The notes: generated from the letters alone by a model not told the origin. Numbered from the stretch's first letter, positions 38,801 to 49,508 are shown. The stretch: DNA of 64,000 nucleotides from Bacillus coahuilensis m4-4 (GCF_000171615.1 NZ_ABFU01000051.3:62001-126000); one strand, 5' to 3'. Program-made: numbers and translations.

Positions 38801-39161
38801 AGCAGGGTTATTAAAGAATGGAGCAATCCTCTTAATAAAGGGCTATATGGAAATTAGAAATGACCAAAAGCAATTAGTTATTCAATCCATTCATACAATG
38901 GAGCAGGCGGAGGAATTATCTCTAGCTTATGCAAAAGCCCTGTATATCCGACTGACTAAAACGTCAACAGCGGAAGATGATTTGCTAGAAGAAATTAGAG
39001 AGCATTTGCTTCAATCTAGGGGAAAAACAAACGTGATATTACATTTCGAAAAGGACCAACATTCAATCCAGCTTGATCAAAAATACTCGGTAAAACCAAC
39101 AAATCAATGGTTAATGGAATTGGCAGAATTAGTAGGGGAAGAGAATATCGTTTTACAATAA
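35814..39161 (+). CDS. dnaE: DNA polymerase III subunit alpha, DnaE
   Basis: The second replicative polymerase of Bacillus, which extends RNA primers before handing over to PolC. The 1115 residues equal the B. subtilis length. The N-terminal PHP domain (1-270), the palm with the catalytic MPDIDIDFPDHRRDEV (about residue 379), the helix-hairpin-helix region and a C-terminal OB fold (about 960-1060) are in order. The PHP domain lacks several metal ligands (FVHLQVWSAYSLLES has HLQV where active enzymes have HxHS/T), so no proofreading by that domain is expected. The start follows AAAGGAGGGATACAG. Confidence 0.97.
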   Translation: MSFVHLQVWSAYSLLESTISIEKLVQKAKSDGYTHLALTDKNVMYGVIPFYQECRKAGIQPIIGVTADILHDDDTIHPLVLLAETERGYRNLMKISSVIQTKPEGAIPFKWLKGYKEGLIAITPGEDGKIEDELTNGAVEAAKKTIYSYLSIFSSHNFYLSIQWQTTHIQSELKQLGKETSTPILCSHPVRYLTKEEAFAQECLLAIRDGKKLSEDDRTILPSNEYDFKSPSEMVELFSTEWGCLQNTVSVAKRCHIEIPLQQSLLPKYPLKEGTSPIDALSSLCKKGLKERVPYHHHTYVERLQYELSIIENMQFEDYFLIVWDFMKYAREHDIVTGPGRGSAAGSLVAYVLHITDVDPIEHHLLFERFLNPERVSMPDIDIDFPDHRRDEVIQYVKDKYGELHVAQIVTFGTYGVKAALRDVARSFGFNTKEMERLSRMVPTTPGTTLVKAYRESKQLQEFIKESDLHQKLYKTAVLLEGLPRHTSTHAAGVVISERPLVDIVPIQTGSNGIYLTQYSMTVLEEIGLLKMDFLGLRNLTILEQLVKTINRYSKEEFKLDQIDQNDSKTFELLSKGDTSGIFQLESEGMRKVLLSLKPSGFEDIVAVNALYRPGPMENIPDYVERKHGRKPIPSIHPDIDSILNVTKGVIVYQEQIMQIASVMAGFSLGEADLLRRAVSKKKADVLQKEREHFVQGATAKGYPVKLANEVYDLIVKFANYGFNRSHAVAYSMISYQLAYIKAHFPSYFLAALLTSVIGNEDKVAAYIHEARKKNIDLFSPSINRSYYSFFATKNGITYSLGAIRGVGVKAYQEILRARNEKPFEDLMDFCLRVDSKVVNRKTIESLIYAGALDEFKKDRAVLLASLDAALDHSDLLKPKGSDFALFDEEDMLLLRPKYVEIEPMPTDIKLQYEREVLGIYLSDHPLRQFEGLQRRIGALPLSDTPIGKKEHDHIVYLSEVKPIRTKKGDVMAFVKLTDQTGEVDGVVFPEQYRKSAGLLKNGAILLIKGYMEIRNDQKQLVIQSIHTMEQAEELSLAYAKALYIRLTKTSTAEDDLLEEIREHLLQSRGKTNVILHFEKDQHSIQLDQKYSVKPTNQWLMELAELVGEENIVLQ

Positions 39162-39164
39162 TCC

Positions 39165-39192
39165 TTTACATATTCTCTTAATTTGATATACT
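39165..39192 (+). promoter_or_regulatory. Sigma-A promoter of the maeA-gntR-accDA operon
   Basis: TTTACA (39165-39170), a 16-bp spacer and TATACT (39187-39192), starting 4 bp after the dnaE stop. Transcription should begin near 39199. Confidence 0.65.
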
Positions 39193-39204
39193 TTTAAAAG
39201 ACGA

Positions 39205-39223
39205 AAAGTGGTCAGACCACTTT
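39205..39223. promoter_or_regulatory. Candidate FadR-type operator
   Basis: AAAGTGGTC-A-GACCACTTT is a 19-bp palindrome just downstream of the promoter and before the malic enzyme ribosome site. Its TGGTCAGACCA core fits the TNGTNNNACNA pattern of GntR/FadR-subfamily operators, and a GntR protein of that kind is encoded in the same operon. Confidence 0.68.
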
Positions 39224-39252
39224 AGGTTTTGCTGCTAGGAGGAATGGAAGAG

Positions 39253-40491
39253 TTGTCATTACGTGAAGAAGCGTTATTTATGCACCAAGAAAATCAAGGG
39301 AAACTAGAAACCGTTTCAAAGGTCCAAGTGAAAAATGAAAAAGACTTAAGTCTAGCCTACTCACCTGGAGTGGCAGAGCCTTGTAAAGAAATTTATGACA
39401 AACCTGAAACGGTCTATGATTATACAATTAAAGGAAACACCGTTGCCGTTGTTTCAGACGGAACGGCTGTATTAGGGTTAGGTAACATAGGACCAGAAGC
39501 TGCCTTACCGGTTATGGAAGGGAAAGCTGTATTGTTTAAAAGCTTTGCAGGAGTCGACGCATTTCCTATCTGTCTAAATACAACGGATGTGGATAAGATT
39601 GTGGAAACGGTAAAGCTATTAGAGCCAACCTTCGGAGGAATTAACTTAGAAGATATAGCGGCTCCCAATTGTTTTGAAATTGAGGAGAGATTAAAAAAGG
39701 AAACCAATATCCCAATTTTCCATGATGATCAACACGGAACAGCTATTGTTACGGTGGCTGGATTAATCAATGCACTAAAACTGATTGGAAAAAGCTTCTC
39801 TGAAATAAAGGTAGTGGCTAACGGAGCGGGTGCTGCTGGGATTGCGATCATTAAGCTTCTTTATCACTATGGAGTTAGAAATATAATTATGTGTGATAGT
39901 AAAGGAGCAATCTACGAAAATCGTCCACAAGGAATGAACAAAGTTAAGGACGAGATTGCAAGTTTTACCAATAGAGAAAAGATTACAGGTTCCCTTCAAG
40001 ATGCAATGGTGGGTGCGGATGTATTTATCGGTGTATCCGTTGAAGGGGCCGTAACAGAAGAAATGGTTAGAAGCATGAATGATGATCCGATTATTTTTGC
40101 AATGGCCAACCCTGTTCCAGAAATCATGCCAGATATAGCGAAAAATGCTGGAGCAAAAGTAATTGGAACAGGGCGTTCTGATTTTCCTAATCAGGTGAAT
40201 AATGTGTTAGCGTTTCCGGGTATTTTTAGAGGAGCTCTTGATGTAAGGGCAACACACATAAATGAAAAAATGAAACAGGCGGCAGCTGAAGCGATTGCTG
40301 AATTAATTACCCTTCAAGAAATTACGAGCGATTACGTTATTCCCAAACCATTTGATCCTCGTGTTGCACCAGCCGTAGCAAGAGCTGTTGCAAAAGTGGC
40401 AATGGAAACAGGAGTCGCAAGGAAACAGGTTGATCCTGAAGAAGTTTACAAAAGAGCCTTTACACTATCTGCAATCGATAAAGGTGAGTGA
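39253..40491 (+). CDS. maeB: NADP-type malic enzyme (YtsJ-like)
   Basis: Oxidative decarboxylation of malate to pyruvate, likely producing NADPH as B. subtilis YtsJ does. The 412-residue protein has AYSPGVAEPCKEI, the metal site FHDDQHGTAIV and the Rossmann-type VVANGAGAAGIAIIKLL. The start is TTG 39253 (MSLREEALF) with AGGAGG ten bases upstream; ATG 39244 is too close to that site. It heads an operon with a GntR regulator and accDA, so pyruvate and NADPH supply is set beside malonyl-CoA synthesis. Downstream of dnaE, as in B. subtilis. Confidence 0.92.
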   Translation: MSLREEALFMHQENQGKLETVSKVQVKNEKDLSLAYSPGVAEPCKEIYDKPETVYDYTIKGNTVAVVSDGTAVLGLGNIGPEAALPVMEGKAVLFKSFAGVDAFPICLNTTDVDKIVETVKLLEPTFGGINLEDIAAPNCFEIEERLKKETNIPIFHDDQHGTAIVTVAGLINALKLIGKSFSEIKVVANGAGAAGIAIIKLLYHYGVRNIIMCDSKGAIYENRPQGMNKVKDEIASFTNREKITGSLQDAMVGADVFIGVSVEGAVTEEMVRSMNDDPIIFAMANPVPEIMPDIAKNAGAKVIGTGRSDFPNQVNNVLAFPGIFRGALDVRATHINEKMKQAAAEAIAELITLQEITSDYVIPKPFDPRVAPAVARAVAKVAMETGVARKQVDPEEVYKRAFTLSAIDKGE

Positions 40492-40499
40492 ATAAATAA

Positions 40500-41081
40500 G
40501 TGGAGAGAAAAGTGTATTTAGATATCGTGAAGAAATTGCGTGATCTCATTACCACAGAAAAGCTTCAAGCAGGTGATAAAATTCCATCAGAACGAGAACT
40601 CTCAGAGCGACTACAAGCAGGTCGCTCTTCTGTTAGAGAAGCCTTACGAGCCTTAGAGCTACTTGGGTTAATTGAAACAAGAAGAGGAGAAGGAACGTTT
40701 CTAAGAGACTTTAGAGATCATCAATTAGTTCCCTTACTGGGTATGTTCATCTTAGAAAATGAACAGGCTCGTGGAGATGTATTGAAAACCAAAGTGATTA
40801 TTGAAGAACATTTATTTCAACTCTTTCTAGCAGAATGTCTGCTAGAGAAAAAGAATATGAATGTAGTATTGGAAGCAAATACGATTGAATCCTTATTTCA
40901 AGAAATGTTTTCAATGGTATCAAATAAATTGCTTTACAAGATTTGGGTTATTTTAAAAGATTATGACCTTCGAGGAAAACAGGTAAATGAAGAGGATGTA
41001 AAACCATTCAAACAGGCTCTTAAAGGGTCAGATATTGCTTCAATCAGGAATGAGTTTGCAGTGTTACAAAAATTGTCGTAA
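40500..41081 (+). CDS. GntR/FadR-family regulator
   Basis: A 193-residue regulator with an N-terminal GntR winged helix (residues 1-70: GDKIPSERELSERLQAGRSS and VREALRALELLGLIETRRGE) and a short helical C-terminal domain, reduced compared with full FCD-type effector domains. It starts at GTG 40500, 8 bp after the malic enzyme stop, with AGGTGAG as ribosome site. The operon position between malic enzyme and accD, and the palindrome at the operon promoter, suggest autoregulation of maeB-gntR-accDA. The effector is unknown; an acyl-CoA or malonyl-CoA signal would fit. Confidence 0.87.
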   Translation: MERKVYLDIVKKLRDLITTEKLQAGDKIPSERELSERLQAGRSSVREALRALELLGLIETRRGEGTFLRDFRDHQLVPLLGMFILENEQARGDVLKTKVIIEEHLFQLFLAECLLEKKNMNVVLEANTIESLFQEMFSMVSNKLLYKIWVILKDYDLRGKQVNEEDVKPFKQALKGSDIASIRNEFAVLQKLS

Positions 41082-41178
41082 CACATGTGACAATTAGTAA
41101 CAACTTTTTAGATGCAGGTCCTGTAAAGTGATAGGATACAAGTCCTTTTTCTAATGAAGCAGAACTAGGGGGTAAGGG

Positions 41179-42053
41179 ATGTTGATTAGAGACTTATTTG
41201 CAAAAGGCAAGAAGAAGAAGTATGCGACCATTCCTTCTGAAGCAGCGAAGAAGGATGTGCCTGAAGGGCTTATGACGAAGTGTCCTAATTGTAGAAAAAT
41301 TATGTATTCAAAAGAACTAACAAAAAAGTAATAAAGTTTGTGTTCATTGTCATTATCATCACCCTATGAGTGGGTATGAGCGTATTTATAGTTTACTAGA
41401 CAAGGGAACATTTAAAGAAACTCATCAAGAGCTTCAATCTGGCAACCCTCTTAATTTTCCTGATTATGAGGACAAGCTAAAAAAAAGATCAAGAAAAAAC
41501 GGGCTTAAAAGAAGCCATTGTAACAGGAACTGGAGAAATAGAGGGTAAGAAGGTTAGCTTGGCGGTAATGGATTCTAGATTTAGAATGGGAAGTATGGGA
41601 TCTGTCGTTGGCGAAAAAATTACGAGAGAAATTCTTCATGCAAAAGAGATGAGAACACCATTTATCATTTTTACAGCAAGCGGGGGTGCCAGAATGCAAG
41701 AAGGCGTTTTATCTCTAATGCAAATGGCCAAAACGAGCGCTGCACTGAAATCTTTTAGTGATCATGGTGGACTATGTATTGTTGTCATGACTCATCCAAC
41801 TACAGGGGGAGTTTCTGCTAGCTTTGCATCTTTAGGTGACTATAACTTTGCAGAGCCTGGTGCATTAATTGGATTTGCAGGTCGACGAATCATCGAGCAG
41901 ACGATTCGAGAAGAACTTCCTGAGGATTTTCAAACGGCTGAATTCTTATTGAAGCATGGTCAGCTTGATGCTGTTATAGACCGACGAGAGCTAAAAGAAA
42001 AGCTAGCCTTGCTACTAGAACTTCATTCTAAGGAGGGATTGACTCATGAATGA
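41179..42053 (+). CDS. accD: Acetyl-CoA carboxylase, carboxyltransferase beta subunit (two frameshifts in this sequence)
   Basis: With AccA it transfers the carboxyl group from biotin carrier protein to acetyl-CoA, making malonyl-CoA. An N-terminal zinc ribbon, [14 protein letters not shown] then CVHCHYHH, precedes the crotonase-fold domain ([37 protein letters not shown]). One A too many in ACAAAAAAG (about 41322-41327) and one in CTAAAAAAAAG (about 41478-41485) break the frame. Removing both gives exactly 290 residues, the B. subtilis length. The gene is essential, so error is the likely reason. ATG 41179 follows GGGGGTAAGG. The end overlaps accA. Confidence 0.93.
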
Positions 42054-43020
42054 ACTTTCTTTTGAAAAGCCGATAATAGAACTTCGTAATAAGATTAAAG
42101 AATTAAGAGAGTTCACAGAGAGCTCGGATGTGGATTTGCACGATGAAATTCAAAAGCTTGAAGAACGGTTAGAAAAAGTAGAGAAGGAAGTCTATGAGAA
42201 CATGTTACCATGGGATCGTGTTCAAATCGCTCGTCATCCCTCTAGACCGACTACACAGGACTATATAGATATCTTATTTCAATCCTTCTTCGAGGTTCAC
42301 GGTGATCGTTTATTTGGAGATGACCAAGCAATTGTTGGGGGAGTAGCAAGCTTTGAGGGAACTCCTGTAACGGTGATTGGTCACCAACGAGGTAAGGATA
42401 CGAAAGAGAACTTAAAACGAAACTTTGGGATGCCACATCCAGAAGGGTACAGAAAAGCTCTTCGAATGATGAAGCAAGCAGAGAAATTTAACCGTCCCAT
42501 TATTTGCTTTATTGATACAAAAGGGGCATATCCTGGAAAAGCTGCCGAGGAACGGGGTCAAAGTGAAGCGATAGCGCGCAATATTTTTGAAATGGCAGGT
42601 TTAAAGGTGCCTATTATTTGTGTGGTCATAGGTGAAGGTGGTAGTGGTGGTGCTTTAGCTTTAGGAGTAGGCGATCGCCTCTATATGCTTGAAAATTCTA
42701 CGTACTCGGTTATTTCTCCTGAGGGTGCTGCAGCACTGCTTTGGAAGGATGCTTCAAAGGCACAAGCAGCAGCCGAAACAATGAAAATCACAGCACCGGA
42801 CCTGAAGGAATTAAAAGTTATTGATGAAATTATTCCAGAGGTGCGAGGCGGAGCCCATAAGAACGTTACGGAACAAGCAGAGTATATTCGACAAATGTTA
42901 CGTTTGTCACTTGATGATCTAATTGGAATGTCAGCTGAACATTTGGTTGAGAAGAGATTAGAAAAATACCAACGAATTGGTGAAGTAGTCGTTTTAAATG
43001 AAATGACTGGGGTAAACTAA
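42046..43020 (+). CDS. accA: Acetyl-CoA carboxylase, carboxyltransferase alpha subunit
   Basis: Partner of AccD in the carboxyltransferase heterotetramer. The 324-residue protein has an N-terminal coiled coil ([20 protein letters not shown]) and the crotonase core with [40 protein letters not shown] and [20 protein letters not shown], the oxyanion-hole region. It overlaps accD by 8 bp and follows AAGGAGGGATTGACTC, so it is translationally coupled. The gene ends at a perfect terminator. Confidence 0.97.
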   Translation: MNELSFEKPIIELRNKIKELREFTESSDVDLHDEIQKLEERLEKVEKEVYENMLPWDRVQIARHPSRPTTQDYIDILFQSFFEVHGDRLFGDDQAIVGGVASFEGTPVTVIGHQRGKDTKENLKRNFGMPHPEGYRKALRMMKQAEKFNRPIICFIDTKGAYPGKAAEERGQSEAIARNIFEMAGLKVPIICVVIGEGGSGGALALGVGDRLYMLENSTYSVISPEGAAALLWKDASKAQAAAETMKITAPDLKELKVIDEIIPEVRGGAHKNVTEQAEYIRQMLRLSLDDLIGMSAEHLVEKRLEKYQRIGEVVVLNEMTGVN

Positions 43021-43055
43021 AATGTACACATCCGTGTACATTTTCTTTTTTGGTT
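43019..43055 (+). terminator. Intrinsic terminator of the maeB-gntR-accDA operon
   Basis: AAAATGTACAC and GTGTACATTTT form a perfect stem with a 4-nt loop and T-rich tail. Confidence 0.9.
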
Positions 43056-44316
<1,261 letters not shown>

Positions 44317-44342
44317 TTAGGTTTCATATGGAGGGAAAGATA

Positions 44343-46103
44343 ATGAGAAAAACGAAAATTGTTTGTACCATTGGACCAGCTAGTGAAAGTATGGAACGTT
44401 AACGCAGCTAGTTGAAGCTGGATTAAACGTAACGCGACTTAACTTTTCACACGGTGATTATGAAGAGCATGGTGCTAGAATTAAAACGATTCGTGAAGTA
44501 GCAGAAAAAACAAGGAAAAACAATTGGAATTCTATTAGATACAAAGGGACCTGAGATTCGAACAAACCAAATGGAAAATGGAGCAATTGAACTTGTTGCT
44601 GGTAACGAAATCATTGTGTCAATGAACGAAGTGCTAGGTACAACTGAAATGTTCTCAATTACATATGAAGGTCTAGTGGAAGATGTAGAACCAGGCTCTA
44701 AGATCCTTTTAGATGATGGTTTAATCGGCTTAGAAGTGATCGAAGTCAACAAAGCTGCAGGTGAAATCCGAACGAAAATCATGAATTCGGGTACACTGAA
44801 AAACAAAAAAGGCGTAAACGTACCAGGTGTTTCTGTAAACCTACCTGGAATTACAGAAAAAGATGCAAGCGACATTCGCTTTGGTATCGAACAAGGTGTT
44901 GATTATATCGCGGCTTCATTTGTACGTCGTGCATCAGATGTTCTTGAAATCCGCCAACTTTTAGAGGAATCTAACGCAACACACATCCAAATCATCCCTA
45001 AAATTGAAAACCAAGAAGGTGTAGATAACATCGACGAAATTCTTGAAGTATCAGATGGTTTAATGGTTGCCCGTGGAGATCTTGGTGTTGAAATTCCTGC
45101 TGAAGAAGTACCTTTAGTTCAAAAAATGTTAATTAAGAAATGTAATGCACTAGGGAAGCCGGTTATTACTGCGACTCAAATGCTTGATTCTATGCAACGT
45201 AACCCTCGTCCAACTCGTGCTGAAGCAAGTGACGTAGCGAATGCTATCTTCGATGGTACGGATGCCATCATGCTTTCTGGTGAAACAGCTGCAGGTGATT
45301 ACCCTGTAGAAGCAGTTCAAACGATGAACAATATCGCTTCTCGTGCAGAAACAGCGTTGAACTACAAAGAAATCTTAACGGCACGCAGCAAGAATGCTGA
45401 TCGTAACTTAACTGATGCGATTGGACAATCGGTTGCCCATACAGCGTTAAACCTTGATGTCAATGCCATCATTGCTCCAACTGAAAGCGGACATACGGCA
45501 AAAATGATTTCTAAATATCGTCCAAAAGCTCCAATCATTGCCGTTACGGCTAACCAAGGTGTATCTCGTCGTTTAGCTCTTGTTTGGGGAGTATATCCTC
45601 AAGTTGGATCTAAAGTAGATACAACGGATGAAATGCTTGAAGGAGCAATTGAAACAGCGTTAAAAACGAACCATGTTAAATGTGGTGACTTAGTTGTTAT
45701 CACAGCTGGCGTACCAATTGGTGAAAGTGGTAATACAAATCTTATGAAGATCCATATTATTGGAGACCAGCTTGGGAAGGCACAAGGAATTGGCCGAAAG
45801 TCTGCTTATGGTAAAGTAGTTGTCGCTAAAACAGCTGCTGAAGCAAACGAAAAAGTAACAGAAGGTGATATTCTAGTTACAATCGGTACGGACAAAGATA
45901 TGATGCCTGCACTTGAAAAAGCATCTGCCATCATCACTGAAGAGGGCGGAATTACATGTCATGCAGCAGTGGTAGGAATTAACCTAGGAGTTCCTGTAAT
46001 TGTTGGACTTGAAAATGCTACATCTTTATTAAAAGATGGCCAAGACGTAACAGTCGATGCTACTCACGGGATTATTTATAACGGACGTGCATCTGTATTA
46101 TAA
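44343..46103 (+). CDS. pyk: Pyruvate kinase (two frameshifts in this sequence)
   Basis: Transfers phosphate from PEP to ADP. Starting [18 protein letters not shown], the frame needs one A more in ATGGAACGTT (about 44395) and one A fewer in AACAAGG (about 44508). That joins [20 protein letters not shown] to [20 protein letters not shown] and gives 586 residues, with no net length change. [20 protein letters not shown] is the active-site loop. The C-terminal extra domain with [20 protein letters not shown] is the PEP-utiliser-like extension typical of Bacillus pyruvate kinase. The start follows GGAGGGAAAGATA. Confidence 0.95.
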
Positions 46104-46108
46104 TGAAG

Positions 46109-46148
46109 GAAAACCCTCTGCTAAATGAGTAGCAGTAGGGTTTTTTTG
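46109..46148 (+). terminator. Intrinsic terminator of pfkA-pyk
   Basis: AACCCTCTGCTA and TAGCAGTAGGGTT arms with one bulged T, then seven Ts. Confidence 0.85.
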
Positions 46149-46321
46149 ATAGGCTTATGGGCATGAATCCCTCTACTGAATGTAGTAAGTGGAACAACTA
46201 AAAGGGTAATGGCTGGAATAGCTAAGCGTGATATAGCTAGAAAAAATGAAGCAAAATCAAGAATAGCCCCTGCTGGATTAATATGTGATAGTACCGGTGG
46301 TACATTGCAGTCCATTATCAT
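46121..46321 (-). CDS. Possible small hydrophobic protein
   Basis: A 66-codon frame whose centre (ILDFASFFLAISRLAIPAIT and LLVVPLT) could be one membrane helix. It has no clear ribosome site, and its 3' end overlaps the pyk terminator. The rest of the 46.1-46.47 kb gap shows only AT-rich sequence with a 13-T run near 46340. I keep it at low confidence because the composition looks protein-like. Confidence 0.3.
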   Translation of the reverse strand: MIMDCNVPPVLSHINPAGAILDFASFFLAISRLAIPAITLLVVPLTTFSRGIHAHKPIKKTLLLLI

Positions 46322-46473
46322 TTTAGGCTTTTCTATTTTTTTTTTTTTCTTAAACGGCTAAATGATATTTATCATCGAATCATTTCATTGTTTGAAAAGA
46401 CAAGGTCCCTGTCCCCTTCTATCCCCTGCACTTATGGTATAATGGAGGTAGTATAAAGAGAGGAGTAAATGTC

Positions 46474-46863
46474 ATGAGGTATTTGTTTTTACTACTCATT
46501 ATTGTTCCAGCTACTGAAATTGGGATATTAATATTTTCTGGTCAAACTCTCGGTGTTATTCCTACCATCGTCTTAATTATCACGACAGGAATTCTTGGAG
46601 CTTATCTTGCTAAAAAGCAGGGGATTGAGACGTGGCAACGAGCACAGCGTCAATTGCAATATGGACAAGTTCCGGGTGAAGAAATTATAGATGGACTTTG
46701 TATTTTAGTCGGAGGAGTTGTTTTATTAACACCTGGATTTATTACTGATGCTTTAGGGTTTTTCTTACTTCTTCCTTTTACCCGTAAATGGGTGAAGCCC
46801 TGGTTACGTGCTCTGTTTAATAAATGGATAGTAAACAGAAATATTATTATCCATAAACCATAA
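46474..46863 (+). CDS. fxsA: FxsA family membrane protein
   Basis: A 129-residue membrane protein with about three transmembrane segments. In E. coli, FxsA lowers phage T7 exclusion by F plasmids; its cellular role is unknown. FLLLIIVPATEIGILIFSGQ, TGILGAYLAKKQGIETWQRA and GGVVLLTPGFITDALGFFLL are typical. The ATG follows AGAGGAGTAAATGTC. It is equivalent to ytzA beside pyk in B. subtilis and shares a terminator with convergent ytvI. Confidence 0.9.
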   Translation: MRYLFLLLIIVPATEIGILIFSGQTLGVIPTIVLIITTGILGAYLAKKQGIETWQRAQRQLQYGQVPGEEIIDGLCILVGGVVLLTPGFITDALGFFLLLPFTRKWVKPWLRALFNKWIVNRNIIIHKP

Positions 46864-46902
46864 GAAAAAGGCCAATCCACTAAGTTGTGGGTTGGCCTTT
46901 TA
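46864..46902. terminator. Bidirectional terminator between fxsA and ytvI
   Basis: AAAAGGCCAA and TTGGCCTTTT arms, with inner CCAC/GTGG pairing. It includes the last ytvI codons. Confidence 0.85.
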
Positions 46903-47998
46903 TAAACTTCCAAATATCACGGAATACTCCTGCTTTTTGAAGAGCGGTTATGAGTACAAGAGTGACTGGCCCTAGAATGAGTCCTAAGAACCCTACCAAT
47001 TTAAATCCAACAAACAAAGCGACTAGTGTAGCTAATGGATCTATTCCAATGGAAGAGGATAGAACTTTAGGCTCCATCAGCTGTCGTTGAATGGTAACGA
47101 CGCCATACAGGATGGCGAGTCCGATGCCAAGTCGAATGTCCCCAGTTAAAAACTCATAAATCATCCAAGGAATAATAACAGCTGCAGTACCAAGATAAGG
47201 TAAGAGATCCACAAGTCCTGCGACAAGTGCAATCGTAATGGCGTATTCCACTCGGAGAATCAAAAGTCCAATTAAGACAATTAGTGTAGTAAAGGTAATA
47301 AGAGTTAATTGAGCTTGGATGAATCCGAATAAAGCTTTCTTTAAGTCCTGAACGATTGTTCGACTATGTGATTGTGCCTTTATTGGTAATATATGAATGG
47401 TTTTTTCGAGTAATCGTTCCCAGTCCTTGCTGATGAAAAAGGTTGCTAAAAAGATAAATACCAATACAGTGGCGGTATTTGGTATCCACAGTACGGCATT
47501 GGGCAATGCCTGGAAAAATCGTTGAATAAAATCTGTCATGGACGTAGCTATGGCAGTTCCTGTATTTTGAATACTGTCCATGATGGAATCCTGTTGACCC
47601 GTATCTAGGCTGTTAAACATAACGGAAAGTTGTTCATAAATGGGAATGATTTGCATAGCAACAAAATCCTCGATATAGGTGACAAAGGAATCGATATGTG
47701 TTGGCAATACATTCGATAAGTATTCTGCACCGTTGACAATCTCAGCAATTAATAGGGTGATAAGGCCAGCAAACGCACTAACGATTAAGATTAATGAAAC
47801 AAAAACGGCTAGCCCACGGGGGAGTCGAGTTCTTTTCTCAAGAAAGTTTACTATGGGATTAAGAATATAAGCAAGTCCTATGGCGATAATAAATGGATAT
47901 GTATATTTTCCTATGTAGTAAACAGCGATAACACTTAAGACAATGAGAACAGCGAGAAAAATCGCCCGGACTCCTCGAAATAACCACTCTTTATTCAA
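46880..47998 (-). CDS. ytvI: AI-2E family transporter-like membrane protein YtvI
   Basis: A 372-residue member of the TqsA/PerM (AI-2E) family with about seven to eight transmembrane segments. TYPFIIAIGLAYILNPIVNF near the N-terminus and DLLPYLGTAAVIIPWMIYEF near the C-terminus fit; KLVGFLGLILGPVTLVLITA is also typical. The substrate is unknown. TTG 47998 is chosen: GGAGGACTTTTA precedes it directly and the product then has the B. subtilis length, while a longer in-frame start (48133) adds an unlikely Lys/Phe-rich tail. Confidence 0.87.
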   Translation of the reverse strand: MNKEWLFRGVRAIFLAVLIVLSVIAVYYIGKYTYPFIIAIGLAYILNPIVNFLEKRTRLPRGLAVFVSLILIVSAFAGLITLLIAEIVNGAEYLSNVLPTHIDSFVTYIEDFVAMQIIPIYEQLSVMFNSLDTGQQDSIMDSIQNTGTAIATSMTDFIQRFFQALPNAVLWIPNTATVLVFIFLATFFISKDWERLLEKTIHILPIKAQSHSRTIVQDLKKALFGFIQAQLTLITFTTLIVLIGLLILRVEYAITIALVAGLVDLLPYLGTAAVIIPWMIYEFLTGDIRLGIGLAILYGVVTIQRQLMEPKVLSSSIGIDPLATLVALFVGFKLVGFLGLILGPVTLVLITALQKAGVFRDIWKFIKGQPTT

Positions 47999-48128
47999 TA
48001 AAAGTCCTCCAATCGCATTTTCTTCTATTTTACTTGTAAAAAGACAAAAAAAGAAATCTTCAAGAATAAAGATCTTAGTTAACGTTTTAGTAGAAAAACA
48101 TTTTCTACGTTTTTTAAGTTGGTTTTCG

Positions 48129-48177
48129 TTCACAAAAGTCAGAAAGTTGTTTATAATAAAAAATGTAAGCGCATCCC
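48129..48177 (+). promoter_or_regulatory. citZ promoter with cre-like half-site
   Basis: TTCACA (48129-48134), 17 bp and TATAAT (48152-48157) form a good sigma-A promoter. TGTAAGCGCATCCC (48164-48177), just after the start point, carries a strong cre left half but a poor right half. CcpA repression of citZ is known in B. subtilis. I could not find a clear CcpC site. Confidence 0.5.
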
Positions 48178-48304
48178 AATCGTTATTTTAATGGCGAACC
48201 AATTTTTCTTGTTATGAAGGTAAATGAGGGGAGCCTTATTTAAGTATACTAGGATTGCTTAAGCAAAGGTAGTGGGAAATTATTTTGTAAAGGGGAGATT
48301 GTTT

Positions 48305-49419
48305 ATGACAGCAACACGTGGACTAGAAGGTATTGTCGCAACAAGTTCATCTATCAGCTCAATCATTGATGATACTCTTACATATGTAGGCTATAGCATC
48401 GATGAATTAGCAGAGAATGCTAGTTTCGAAGAGGTAATCTATTTACTTTGGAATCTACGCTTGCCAACAGCTGAAGAGTTAAGAGAGTTTAAATTACAAC
48501 TTGCTTCAGAGTATGCAGTACCTGAAGAAGTGTTACAGCATTTTAAAAACTATCCAATTGATAAGGTACACCCAATGGGAGCCTTACGTACGGCGGTATC
48601 CTTACTAGGGTTACATGATGAAGAAGCCGATGTAATGGAAGAGACAGCTAATTTCCGTAAAGCCATTAGGCTTCAGGCGAAGTTACCTACTCTTGTAACA
48701 GCGTTCGCTCGAATCAGAAATGGTCAAGAGCCAATTGCTCCAAATCCAGAATTAAGCTTCGCTGCAAACTTCTTATATATGTTAACAGGCAAAGAGCCAG
48801 AAGCGATTGCAGAAGAAGCAATAAATAAAGCGCTTGTCCTACATGCGGATCATGAGCTTAATGCGTCCACGTTTACTGCACGTGTATGTGTAGCGACTTT
48901 GTCTGATGTGTATTCAGGAGTGACAGCAGCAATCGGTGCTTTAAAAGGACCTCTTCATGGTGGTGCTAACGAGCAAGTGATGAAGATGTTAACTGAAATT
49001 GGTTCACTTGAGAACGTAGAACCGTATATCACAAAAAAACTAGAGAACAAAGAAAAAATTATGGGCTTTGGTCACCGTGTCTATCAAAAAGGTGATCCAC
49101 GTGCTAAGCATTTACGTGAAATGTCGAAAAAATTAACAACTTTAGTAGGCGAGCCAAAATGGTATGAAATGTCTGTTCAAATCGAAGATTTATTTACTTC
49201 TCAAAAAATCTACCACCAAATGTAGATTTCTATTCAGCATCTGTTTACCATAGTCTTGGTATTGAGCATGACTTGTTTACACCAATCTTTGCTGTAAGCC
49301 GTGTTTCAGGATGGTTAGCACACATTTTAGAACAATATTCGAACAATCGCTTAATTAGACCTCGTGCAGAATATGTGGGACCAGGCATGCAGACGTACGT
49401 CCCAATCGAGCAAAGATAA
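48305..49419 (+). CDS. citZ: Citrate synthase (frameshifted in this sequence)
   Basis: Condenses acetyl-CoA with oxaloacetate, the entry to the TCA cycle. [20 protein letters not shown] opens the 371-residue protein, whose [14 protein letters not shown] and [15 protein letters not shown] carry catalytic His residues. One A is missing from CAAAAAATC (about 49203-49208). With it added, [20 protein letters not shown] continues to [20 protein letters not shown] and the stop at 49417-49419, with the catalytic Asp in place. The start follows AAAGGGGAGATTGTTT. It heads citZ-icd-mdh. Confidence 0.95.
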
Positions 49420-49461
49420 GAGGAGTATAACTCAAATAATAAAACACGTAGTATAGAGAAA

Positions 49462-49484
49462 ATAGAGACTTAAATGGTCTCTAT
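49462..49484 (+). other. Intergenic hairpin between citZ and icd
   Basis: ATAGAGAC, TTAAAT and GGTCTCTAT form a stem without a T tract just before the icd ribosome site. It is more likely an mRNA processing or stability element than a terminator. Confidence 0.45.
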
Positions 49485-49508
49485 CACAATGAATTTGGAG
49501 GGAATACC

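Noticed and set aside
41179-42053. Programmed frameshifting in accD, where shifts occur in A runs
   Set aside because: Two separate shifts of the same kind, neither with a stimulatory structure, alongside many unrelated genes with random-direction shifts; error is simpler.
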